Positions 16,270 through 23,793 of a DNA stretch of 38,304 nt are shown piece by piece. Each line of letters starts with the position of its first letter. Within the stretch, counting starts at the first letter, position 1. Both the position numbers and the translations under genes were made by a program. The notes beneath the pieces are model-generated. The model did not search any database. It had not been told where the DNA came from and was given only the letters and a program-made list of their open reading frames with translations. The stretch lies in contig NZ_QBUY01000090.1 of the NCBI RefSeq assembly GCF_003121405.1, positions 1 to 38,304 on the forward strand. Reading direction: 5' to 3'. The stretch is from Paraburkholderia sp. C35. Lineage in GTDB: Bacteria; Pseudomonadota; Gammaproteobacteria; Burkholderiales; Burkholderiaceae.

Positions 16270-17328
16270 ATGGCAACCCATTTCAACTTCGACATTAACC
16301 CCGCCCGAATATTGTTCGGGGTCGGCCAATTAAACGCCGTCGCGGATGAGGTCCGCCGCCTGGGTAAAAAGCGGGCGCTGATTTTGTCGACACCGTTTCA
16401 ACGGGTCGATGCAGAGAGGCTCGCCGAGCAACTTGGGCCGCTCGCGGCCGGCGTGTTCGATGAAGCCACGATGCATACGCCGGTGACCGTGACGGTGAAA
16501 GCGATGGACGTCTACGATGCTTCAGGTGCCGACTGCGTGGTCGCATATGGCGGCGGTTCGACCATCGGCCTTGGTAAAGCCATCGCATATCGTAACGACG
16601 CGCCGCAGATCGTCGTCGCGACGACGTACGCCGGTTCAGAGGTGACACCGATCCTTGGACAGACCGAGAATGGCATCAAGACTACTGTGCGGGATTCAAA
16701 GGTCCTGCCGGAGGTCGTCATCTACGATCCCGAATTGACAGTCGGTTTGCCGGTCGCAATGAGCGTGACGAGTGGTCTGAACGCAATGGCGCATGCGGTA
16801 GAAGGCGTCTATGCCCGCGACGGAAATCCAGTGTCGTCGTTGATGGCCGTTGAAGGCGTGCGCGCCTTGCGCGATGCCCTGCCCGTTATCGTCAGTCAGC
16901 CAACCGATCTGGCAGCCCGAGGCGATGCGCTCTACGGCGCCTGGCTCTGCGGCTCCGTATTGGGCACGGTCGGTATGTCATTGCACCACAAGCTTTGCCA
17001 TACGCTTGGCGGCCGATTCGATCTGCCTCACGCCGAAACACATGCGATCGTCTTGCCGCACTCGGCAGAGTACAACGCGCAGGCCGCCGCACTAACTTTG
17101 GAGCCGCTTGCGAAGCTGTTCGGCGGCTCGATTGGCGCTGGGCTCTACGACTTCGCGCGTTCTCTCAACGCGCCACTTGCTTTGAAGGATCTCGGTCTGC
17201 AAGAGACGCGGCTCGATGAGGCCACCGATCTGGCCGTGAAGAATCCCTACTGGAATCCGCGGCCGATCGAACGGGACGCGGTTCGATCATTGCTGCAGCG
17301 TGCGTGGGAAGGATCGCGGCCACGATAA
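16270..17328 (+). CDS. Maleylacetate reductase, 352 aa
   Basis: This is an iron-alcohol-dehydrogenase-fold protein of the maleylacetate reductase subgroup. The nucleotide-binding motif is VAYGGGSTIGLGKAIA (residues 91-106). ATTYAGSEVTPILGQTENGIKTT is characteristic of the subgroup, as are GLNAMAHAVEGVYA (169-182) and SLHHKLCHTLGGRFDLPHAETHA. Length fits the family (about 350). It reduces maleylacetate with NAD(P)H to 3-oxoadipate (EC 1.3.1.32), which enters the beta-ketoadipate route. The dioxygenase that makes maleylacetate follows after 42 bases, and the GMC gene precedes by 62, so the three are one transcript. Confidence 0.95.
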   Translation: MATHFNFDINPARILFGVGQLNAVADEVRRLGKKRALILSTPFQRVDAERLAEQLGPLAAGVFDEATMHTPVTVTVKAMDVYDASGADCVVAYGGGSTIGLGKAIAYRNDAPQIVVATTYAGSEVTPILGQTENGIKTTVRDSKVLPEVVIYDPELTVGLPVAMSVTSGLNAMAHAVEGVYARDGNPVSSLMAVEGVRALRDALPVIVSQPTDLAARGDALYGAWLCGSVLGTVGMSLHHKLCHTLGGRFDLPHAETHAIVLPHSAEYNAQAAALTLEPLAKLFGGSIGAGLYDFARSLNAPLALKDLGLQETRLDEATDLAVKNPYWNPRPIERDAVRSLLQRAWEGSRPR

Positions 17329-17370
17329 CGTGATGCCGGATCGATCCATCAATTTCAAGGACTGTCGACC

Positions 17371-18219
17371 ATGTCGAAATTTTTTTCTGAAGTAGCCTCG
17401 GTCGAGGCTGTCAATGCCCGCATGGGGAACACCGTAAATCCTCGACTTAAGGAGGTGATGTCCTCGCTAATCTCGCATCTACATGCGTTCATTAAGGACG
17501 TTCAACTCACCCAGAGCGAATGGGAATTCGCGATCGACTTTCTGACGCAGACAGGGCAGATATGCAGTGGCGAGCGACAGGAATTTGTTCTGTTGAGTGA
17601 CACGTTGGGCGCGTCGATGCTCGTTGACGCGATTAACAATCGACGTCCTGCGGGCGCGACCGAAAATACGGTACTGGGTCCGTTTCACGTCAAGGGTGCG
17701 CCCGAGCGGGACCTGGGCGCGGGGATCTCATTCGATGGAAAAGGAGAGAGCTGTCTGTTTGAGGGATGCGTGACGGATCTGCGAGGAAACGGTATTGCAG
17801 GGGCGAGGATCGATGTATGGTCCGACAATGCTGAAGGGTTCTATGACGTCCAGCAGCCAGATATCCAGCCCAAATGGAATAATCGGGGAGTATTCACCAC
17901 GGGTGCGGACGGCCGTTACAGCTTTGTTGGCATCAAGCCGGTGTCGTATCCGATTCCGCACGATGGTCCAGTCGGCAAGATGCTGGAAGTGCTTGGAAGA
18001 CACCCCTATCGGCCCGCACACATGCACTTCATCGTCACAGCACCGGATTTCCAGAGAGTGGTGACGCATACGTTCGTCGGTGACGACAACTACATGACGT
18101 CCGATGCGGTGTTTGGTGTAAAGGAGACGCTGGTCGCGCCGTATGAGCGCTTGCAGAACGCTTCCACACTGTGGCGATCTGCGTTCGACTTCGTGCTCAC
18201 GCCGGCGGACCTGGATTAA
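17371..18219 (+). CDS. Hydroxyquinol 1,2-dioxygenase, 282 aa
   Basis: This is an intradiol ring-cleavage dioxygenase. An N-terminal helical dimerisation domain (about 1-100) precedes the catalytic beta-sandwich. The iron ligands expected by comparison with catechol 1,2-dioxygenases are visible: Y158 in EGFYDVQ, Y193 in VSYPIP, H217 and H219 in RPAHMHF. DGPVGKMLEVLGRHPYRPAH and SDAVFGVKETL are features of the hydroxyquinol type rather than the catechol type. It opens 1,2,4-trihydroxybenzene to maleylacetate (EC 1.13.11.37), the substrate of the reductase encoded just upstream. It is the last gene of the series; a 205-base gap and then an insertion sequence follow, and no terminator hairpin is clear. 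Confidence 0.95.
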   Translation: MSKFFSEVASVEAVNARMGNTVNPRLKEVMSSLISHLHAFIKDVQLTQSEWEFAIDFLTQTGQICSGERQEFVLLSDTLGASMLVDAINNRRPAGATENTVLGPFHVKGAPERDLGAGISFDGKGESCLFEGCVTDLRGNGIAGARIDVWSDNAEGFYDVQQPDIQPKWNNRGVFTTGADGRYSFVGIKPVSYPIPHDGPVGKMLEVLGRHPYRPAHMHFIVTAPDFQRVVTHTFVGDDNYMTSDAVFGVKETLVAPYERLQNASTLWRSAFDFVLTPADLD

Positions 18220-18428
18220 GCGGCGAATTTGCGGTTGCGACGTCGGTGCTACCTGATGGACGTCGCAGCTGTATTGCAAAACGCAGTGACTACTTTCGGA
18301 TGCGTTCCGGTCATCCGAATGACACAGATTCAACTTTGGCGACCGTCGCTTCGTGGCCGCATACGGTCCGACGGTGAGCCCACCACAGATGCTGCCGTTG
18401 GCCCGACTGCATCCGACAGAAGTCGACC

Positions 18429-18447
18429 GAGGCTGTGTGAAAACACG
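18429..18447 (+). repeat. IS left terminal inverted repeat
   Basis: GAGGCTGTGTGAAAACACG pairs with 20418-20436 at 17 of 19 positions. The target duplication GACC precedes it at 18425-18428. Confidence 0.88.
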
Positions 18448-18472
18448 TTACTCTTGTCCATCAAGTAGCTCC

Positions 18473-18733
18473 CTAGTCATCGGTGCCGCTGGACTTGAAA
18501 CGAAGGGTGATGGTTGTTTCGCTCATTGAAAGGAACGCGCGCACCTGCTCGGCCGCGTCCGGTGACAGGCCCGGATGCTCTTCCTGCAAGTATTCAATGG
18601 TTTGTTCGGGCAGCCAAGGCCCTAGCGAAGCCATGTAGTCTTCGATGTCTTCCTGAATTTCTTGCCACGATACGTATTGCTTTCGCGACAGCAGGATCAG
18701 GTTGTCTCGTGTATAGATCACATGCAGGTTCAC
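18473..18733 (-). CDS. Hypothetical protein inside the IS, antisense to the transposase, 86 aa
   Basis: The frame runs opposite to the transposase within the IS leader. The product is acidic and soluble: a beta-like N-terminus (NLHVIYTRDNLILLSRKQY), then a Trp- and Glu-rich helical part (SWQEIQEDIEDYMASLGPWLPEQTIEYLQEEHPG) and a beta-like end (ETTITLRF). It starts at the GTG at 18733, with AAGG only two bases away, so the in-frame GTG at 18721 may be the real start. I do not recognise it. It may be a passenger gene, a regulator of transposition, or a chance frame. Between the defined IS ends it must move with the element. Confidence 0.5.
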   Translation of the reverse strand: MNLHVIYTRDNLILLSRKQYVSWQEIQEDIEDYMASLGPWLPEQTIEYLQEEHPGLSPDAAEQVRAFLSMSETTITLRFKSSGTDD

Positions 18734-18817
18734 TACCTTCTCGCCGTAAGTTCTCGAGTCAACATTCTCGCATCAGATGGCCTAGACTGAATTGACTCAT
18801 TCAGCGTGGGTGACCGG

Positions 18818-20263
18818 ATGAAGCGATTCATAGAAGGCGAAGACCGCAATCAGGTAACGCTGTTGCCCGAATGCCTGGATGACTTCGTTGCCGAGGATAA
18901 CCCGGTGAGGATCATCGAGGCCTTCGTCGAAGAACTCGAACTGGAACCGATGGGCTTCGATGGTGTCACACCATCAACGACAGGTCGCCCCTCCTACCAT
19001 CCGGCAGTGCTGCTGAAGATTTACATCTATGGCTACCTCAACCGGATTCAATCGAGTCGTCGTCTGGAGCGGGAATGCCAACGCAATGTCGAGTTGATGT
19101 GGCTCACGGGTCGCCTGGCACCGGACTTCAAGACGATAGCCGACTTTCGGCGAGACAATGGAACAGGCATTTGCAACGTCTGTCGCCGGTTTGTTGTTCT
19201 GTGCCGTGATCTGAAGCTGTTCTCGCAAGCACTGGTTGCCATTGACGGTAGCAAGTTCAAGGCATCCAACACCCGCGACCGTAACTTCACGAATGGCAAG
19301 ATCGACAAACGGCAACAACAGATTGAGGAAAGCATCCAGCGCTATCTGAGTGCGTTGGAAACTGCTGACCGCACACAACCGGCAGAGCTGGAAGCCAGGA
19401 CAACCCGGCTGAAAGAGAAGATCGTGCAATTGCGGGGGCAAATGCGTCGCCTTGAGCAGATTAAGGAAGAACTCAAGACGCAGCCTGATGGTCAGCTCTC
19501 GCTGACCGACCCTGATGCGCGCTCTATGGCGACGAGCGGCAGAGGCTCGGGCATGGTGGGCTACAACGTGCAGGTGGCCGTAGACGCCCGGCACCATCTA
19601 ATCGTCGCCCATGAGGTAACAAACTCCGGCCATGACCGGGCGCAGCTCAGTCCAATGGCCCAAGCTGCCCGCGATGCCATGGGCAAGAAGAGATTGAAGG
19701 CTATCGCTGACCGCGGGTATTACAGCGGGCCGCAGATAAAAGCATGCGCGGATGAGGGCATTGCAGCCATTCTGCCGAAGAACCTGACGTCAGGCGCAAA
19801 AGCCCATGGCCGCTTCGACAGAGCAGACTTCATCTACATCGCCCGGGATGACGAATACCTGTGTCCGGCTGGACAACGTGCAATCCATCGCTTCGACCGT
19901 GAGGAGCATGGCATGCAACTGCGTCGCTACTGGAGCAGTGCCTGTCCTCGTTGCGCGATTAAATCACAATGCACCCCAAGCGATTATCGACGAATCACGC
20001 GATGGGAACATGAGTCTGTCCTGGAAGCCGCCCAGCAGAGACTGGACCGAATGCCGGAGGCGATGATGGTACGAAGACGCACCGTTGAACACGTCTTCGG
20101 AACGTTCAAGCACTGGATGGGTTACACACACTTCCTGACTCGCAGACTGCACAATGTAAGCACGGAGATGAGCCTGCATGTACTGGCCTACAACCTCAAG
20201 CGCGTCATATCGATATTGGGATTCTCGCGAACGATGAGAGCAATGCGGCTGGTGGGTGCTTGA
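18818..20263 (+). CDS. IS1182-family transposase, 481 aa
   Basis: The protein begins MKRFIEGEDRNQ, the usual start of this family. The ATG at 18818 is preferred over the in-frame GTG at 18806. An N-terminal helix-rich domain (HPAVLLKIYIYGYLNRIQSSRRLE) is followed by the DDE core: Asp in ALVAIDGSKFKA, Asp in KAIADRGYYSG and Glu in RRRTVEHVFGTFKHWMG. A cysteine cluster (CPRCAIKSQC) near residue 370 is also typical. A coiled-coil-like segment lies about residues 165-220. All catalytic residues are present and the reading frame is unbroken, so the element may be active. Confidence 0.95.
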   Translation: MKRFIEGEDRNQVTLLPECLDDFVAEDNPVRIIEAFVEELELEPMGFDGVTPSTTGRPSYHPAVLLKIYIYGYLNRIQSSRRLERECQRNVELMWLTGRLAPDFKTIADFRRDNGTGICNVCRRFVVLCRDLKLFSQALVAIDGSKFKASNTRDRNFTNGKIDKRQQQIEESIQRYLSALETADRTQPAELEARTTRLKEKIVQLRGQMRRLEQIKEELKTQPDGQLSLTDPDARSMATSGRGSGMVGYNVQVAVDARHHLIVAHEVTNSGHDRAQLSPMAQAARDAMGKKRLKAIADRGYYSGPQIKACADEGIAAILPKNLTSGAKAHGRFDRADFIYIARDDEYLCPAGQRAIHRFDREEHGMQLRRYWSSACPRCAIKSQCTPSDYRRITRWEHESVLEAAQQRLDRMPEAMMVRRRTVEHVFGTFKHWMGYTHFLTRRLHNVSTEMSLHVLAYNLKRVISILGFSRTMRAMRLVGA

Positions 20264-20417
20264 TGCACCGAGGTTCCCAACACAGACCGAGACGCCGCCC
20301 AGCTAGTAGTGAGGCAACGGTGCCGCCCAGCGCTCCCCACTCGACTGATTGATTGCGAGAGCACAGTGCGGCTCTATACTTACTGCTGCAGATTCGTCGC
20401 ACGTCAAACCTGCGTTT

Positions 20418-20436
20418 CGCGTTTCCACACAGCCTC
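20418..20436 (-). repeat. IS right terminal inverted repeat
   Basis: Read on the minus strand this is GAGGCTGTGTGGAAACGCG, matching the left end at 17 of 19 positions. The second copy of the target duplication GACC follows at 20437-20440. Confidence 0.88.
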
Positions 20437-20470
20437 GACCCAAAGCGGTCGCTGATCAATATATCGGGTC

Positions 20471-20830
20471 AATGACCGCTTCTGCGGCGCTACCAACCTT
20501 GGTCCCTGGAACCATCACCTGATCGGTGCCCCACAACTTGCCCGGATGAAACTTGGCGCGACGCTCGTCAATATCGCGCGAGGGGCATGTCGACGATGCC
20601 GGCCTCGCGCGAACATTTATTGCGGGCACCATCGCGGCGGCCAGGTTCGATATTTTCGAAACCGGCCTGCTGTGCATCCTGAGTTGCTGCACGCATCAGA
20701 TTTCGCAATGACGCCGCACACCGGTAGCACGACCATCGCACCCGCCACGCGAACACCAATCATGCTGTCGATAACCCGTTCGCAGGCCTCAATCCCGGCC
20801 CACGTACGGGTCGATCCCCGCGCTGACTCC
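20471..20830 (+). pseudogene. Remnant of a D-2-hydroxyacid dehydrogenase (glyoxylate/hydroxypyruvate reductase type)
   Basis: Three reading frames together give the C-terminal half of this family. HLIGAPQLARMKLGATLVNIARG is read from 20516. VDDAGLARTFIAGTIAAARFDIFE follows in another frame from about 20587. PAVHPELLHASDFAMTPHTGSTTIA is back in the first frame, and VDNPFAGLNPGP lies in a shifted frame near 20770. The usual order and motifs (NIARG, the E of FE, the catalytic H in TPHTGS) are recognisable, but at least three frameshifts and a missing N-terminal NAD-binding half make it non-functional. It lies just right of the IS; the missing part is not on the other side of the IS, so the loss came before or apart from that insertion. 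Confidence 0.8.
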
Positions 20831-21206
20831 TGAGGTGCAGGATAGACGCGCCTTGCATCAACACGGTCTCCGGATTTCTCTCTGACTGAACTCCATGCGA
20901 CCAGGTCTAAACGGTCGTCGGGCAGCTGCTAATGGGTGCGCTCCGTGCCGTAGATCAATCCGCTTTTCTGGATCGGTACAGTTCGCCACAACCGAGACGG
21001 AGGCGGAGCCGTGAACCGAAGATCAACAGCGATCGGAGCAGATCAAGAACTTTCGCTTTATGGCATTTTTCCCAGGTACGAAAATTGCGTAAGCCACACG
21101 GCCCTGCACTCACCCGAAGATCCGATTGACTTGCAAATCATCAACTGATCTCGAACAACAGGCACCTCATTCAACCCCTGACGATTCTCCGACCTTAAGG
21201 TAAGAC
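20831..21206. other. Gap without recognised features
   Basis: No gene, repeat or strong hairpin is supported here. The last 150 bases are more AT-rich and probably hold the promoter of the cardiolipin synthase gene. Confidence 0.5.
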
Positions 21207-22472
21207 GTGGCCTGGATAACCCTTGCAGCCATCTTGGTGGCGTTCTGTTTGTTCGTCCTGGCGATTAATTTTAAAACCCCGGAAAAGACTGTTCGTCATC
21301 AGATCTCGCACTGTCACGGGATCTCCGATCCTCAGTTCGAGCTGGAAATGGATGCCATGCTCGGCCCTGATATGAAGGAGGGCAATGCGATTTCGGCTCT
21401 GCAGAACGGAGATGAGATTTTCCCGGCCATGCTCGCCGCAATCCGGAGCGCGAGGCGAAGCATCACGTTCGAGACTTACATTTACTGGTCGGGGCAGATC
21501 GGACGGGAGTTTGCCGATGCACTCAAGGAACGGGCAACGGCCGGCATTCCGGTTCACGTGATGCTCGACTGGGCGGGCAGCGCCAAGATGGACACAGCAT
21601 TACTGGATGAACTGAAACAGGCCGGCGTCGAAGTCGAGCGCTATCACGCGTTGAACTGGTACACCGTTGCCCGACTGAACAATCGCACCCATCGAAAGCT
21701 GCTGGTGGTGGATGGCGAAATCGGCTTCACCGGAGGTGTTGGAATTGCCGACCAATGGAGCGGCCACGCACAGGACCCGGAACATTGGCGCGACGTGCAC
21801 TTTCGGGTGACCGGGCCGGTGGTCGCGCAGATGCAGGCGGCCTTCATGGACAACTGGCTGAAGACCACCGGCCGCGTGCTGCACAGCGACCGCTATTACC
21901 CGATGCTCGCTGCGGCCGGCCCGCATAAAATGCACGTGTTCGTCAGCTCACCTGCTGGCGGATCGGCCAGTATGTATCTGATGTATATGCTGGCCGTCGT
22001 GGCGGCGGAGAAATCGATCGATCTCCAGGCCGCGTACTTCATTCCCGACCAGTTGATGATCGACGCACTCGTCGCCGCGCGCAGGCGTGGCGTCAACGTC
22101 CGCCTTCTCGTACCGGGCCGATATATCGATTCCCGGTTGGTGCGGATGGCGTCGAAGCGTCGCTGGGGCAGTCTGCTTGCAGAAGGCGTCGAAATTTACG
22201 AGTTCAGCCGTACGATGATGCATAACAAAATGCTGATTCTCGATCGCCTGATGGTTTCCGTCGGATCGACGAACTTCGATATGCGCTCGTTCAACCTGAA
22301 CGACGAAGCGAGCCTGAACGTGTACTCGCCCACTTTCGGCGAGGAGATGACTCGCGTGATGGAAGCCGATCTGAAACACGCCACCCGCTATACCTACGAT
22401 CGCTGGAAGCGCCGCTCCCTCAGGGAAAAACTGGGTGAGTTAATCGTCTTGCCGCTCGAATCGCAGCTCTGA
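21207..22472 (+). CDS. Cardiolipin synthase-like phospholipase D protein, 421 aa
   Basis: One N-terminal membrane segment (residues 1-21) is followed by two phospholipase D domains. The HKD motifs are H162-K164-D169 in THRKLLVVDG with the following GFTGGVGIAD, and H339-K341-D346 in MMHNKMLILDR with the following VGSTNFDMRS. Such enzymes condense phosphatidylglycerol or related lipids to cardiolipin at the inner membrane. Length fits the ClsB-like group rather than the longer two-membrane-segment ClsA. The start is a GTG at 21207 with TTAAGGTAAG upstream. The next gene starts about 50 bases later, so the two are probably co-transcribed. Confidence 0.92.
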   Translation: MAWITLAAILVAFCLFVLAINFKTPEKTVRHQISHCHGISDPQFELEMDAMLGPDMKEGNAISALQNGDEIFPAMLAAIRSARRSITFETYIYWSGQIGREFADALKERATAGIPVHVMLDWAGSAKMDTALLDELKQAGVEVERYHALNWYTVARLNNRTHRKLLVVDGEIGFTGGVGIADQWSGHAQDPEHWRDVHFRVTGPVVAQMQAAFMDNWLKTTGRVLHSDRYYPMLAAAGPHKMHVFVSSPAGGSASMYLMYMLAVVAAEKSIDLQAAYFIPDQLMIDALVAARRRGVNVRLLVPGRYIDSRLVRMASKRRWGSLLAEGVEIYEFSRTMMHNKMLILDRLMVSVGSTNFDMRSFNLNDEASLNVYSPTFGEEMTRVMEADLKHATRYTYDRWKRRSLREKLGELIVLPLESQL

Positions 22473-22523
22473 TTTCAATTGTTGTCGCTGGAATACCGAA
22501 GACAACCCATCAACACGAAGATC

Positions 22524-23597
22524 ATGAACAGCAACGACTCCAACGAAGACATCCATCGCCGTTTTTTCCATCTGCTGCTGCTCGTCGTGACGGTCGCGCT
22601 TTTCTGGATATTGCTGCCCTACTTCAGCGCGATTTTCTGGGGCGTCATGCTCGCGCTGCTGTTTCATCCCGTGCAGCGACGGCTGGTGGTACGGCTGGGG
22701 AATCGTCGCAACCTCGCGACGCTGATCACCCTGCTGGCTGCAATCATTCTGGTGATCGTTCCATTGCTGGTGGTCACCATGAGTGTGGTTAACGATATCG
22801 GAATTGCGTATGGTCAGATCCAGTCAGGCCAGTTTAATCCCGCCGAAGCCTACGGCAAACTGCTGGATATGGCGCCTCAATGGGCCCAGTCGATCATTAC
22901 GCGCTTCGGGCTGAACGATATTTCATCATTGCAGCATCGTCTGACTCAGGGCGCCGCGCAGATCAGCAGCTTTGTCGGCGCACAAGCGCTCGCGATCGGC
23001 CAGCATACGCTTGAATTTATGGTTGGCTTTGGCGTGATGCTGTATCTGGTTTTCTTTCTGCTTCGCGACGGCCCATACATCAGCCGGCTTATCCGTCGTG
23101 CCCTTCCATTGGACGAAGAGCACAAGTCCCTGATGATCGCAAAATTCACAACGGTGGCCCGCGCAACGATCAAGGGTAATGTCGTTGTAGCGGCAGTTCA
23201 GGGCGCGCTTGGCGGCGTTATTTTCGCTATCCTCGGCATTCAGGGCGCGCTCCTGTGGGGCGTGCTGATGGCATTTCTTTCTCTTTTGCCAGCCGTTGGT
23301 GCGGCCATTGTGTGGGGGCCAGCCGCGCTCTATCTGTTCGCGACAGGCAGCCTCTGGAAGGGCGCGATACTCGTGTTTTTCTGCGTAGTCGTGATCGGCC
23401 TCGTCGACAACTTTCTTCGGCCTTTGCTCGTGGGCAAGGACACCCGGATGCCTGACTGGGTCATTCTGATTTCGACGTTAGGCGGGATGTCTCTGTTCGG
23501 CATCAACGGATTCGTTATCGGCCCCCTGATTGCCGCGCTTTTCCTCTCAGGCTGGAGCCTGTTTGCCCAGGAGGAAGCAGCAGACCGTCGGACCTGA
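22524..23597 (+). CDS. AI-2E family transporter (PerM/YdiK-like), 357 aa
   Basis: About seven to eight membrane segments are arranged as in the family: two near the N-terminus (FHLLLLVVTVALFWILLPYFSAIFWGVMLALLFHPV), one near residues 70-90, a large periplasmic section (about 90-155), then the C-terminal bundle with GVMLYLVFFLLRDGPYISRLIRRALPL and DNFLRPLLVGKDTRMPDWVILISTLGGMSLFG, a family hallmark. Named for autoinducer-2 export, the family has varied or unknown substrates. The ATG at 22524 is used; an in-frame ATG at 22479 adds fifteen unlikely residues. It follows the cardiolipin synthase gene directly, which suggests a shared envelope-related role. Confidence 0.88.
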   Translation: MNSNDSNEDIHRRFFHLLLLVVTVALFWILLPYFSAIFWGVMLALLFHPVQRRLVVRLGNRRNLATLITLLAAIILVIVPLLVVTMSVVNDIGIAYGQIQSGQFNPAEAYGKLLDMAPQWAQSIITRFGLNDISSLQHRLTQGAAQISSFVGAQALAIGQHTLEFMVGFGVMLYLVFFLLRDGPYISRLIRRALPLDEEHKSLMIAKFTTVARATIKGNVVVAAVQGALGGVIFAILGIQGALLWGVLMAFLSLLPAVGAAIVWGPAALYLFATGSLWKGAILVFFCVVVIGLVDNFLRPLLVGKDTRMPDWVILISTLGGMSLFGINGFVIGPLIAALFLSGWSLFAQEEAADRRT

Positions 23598-23793
23598 TGC
23601 CAGGCTTGCTGGTTGCGAAACAGGCGTCTGCTTTGCAAGCGGCGGTGGGCCACCTAAATTCTCTGAGACGCAAGACCACAGTCAGAGTCGCTCCACCCGC
23701 CGCTCTGGCTCCCTCGAAGCTGAACCTCTTGACGGTAAACACCGGTAGCTAGTATCGCTCTTCTGTATCAGTCAATTCCACGTATGGCCGTTA

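Larger units (their letters stand above)
18429..20436 (+). mobile_element. Complete IS1182-family insertion sequence, 2008 bp
   Basis: The ends are a 19-bp inverted repeat with two mismatches, GAGGCTGTGTGAAAACACG on the left (18429-18447) and its counterpart at 20418-20436. GACC flanks both sides (18425-18428 and 20437-20440), a 4-bp target duplication. The transposase gene appears intact, so the insertion may be recent. A 370-base leader upstream of the transposase carries a small antisense ORF. Joining the flanks restores TCGACCCAAAGCGGTC, which resembles the core of the dispersed repeat near the start of the window. Confidence 0.9.
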
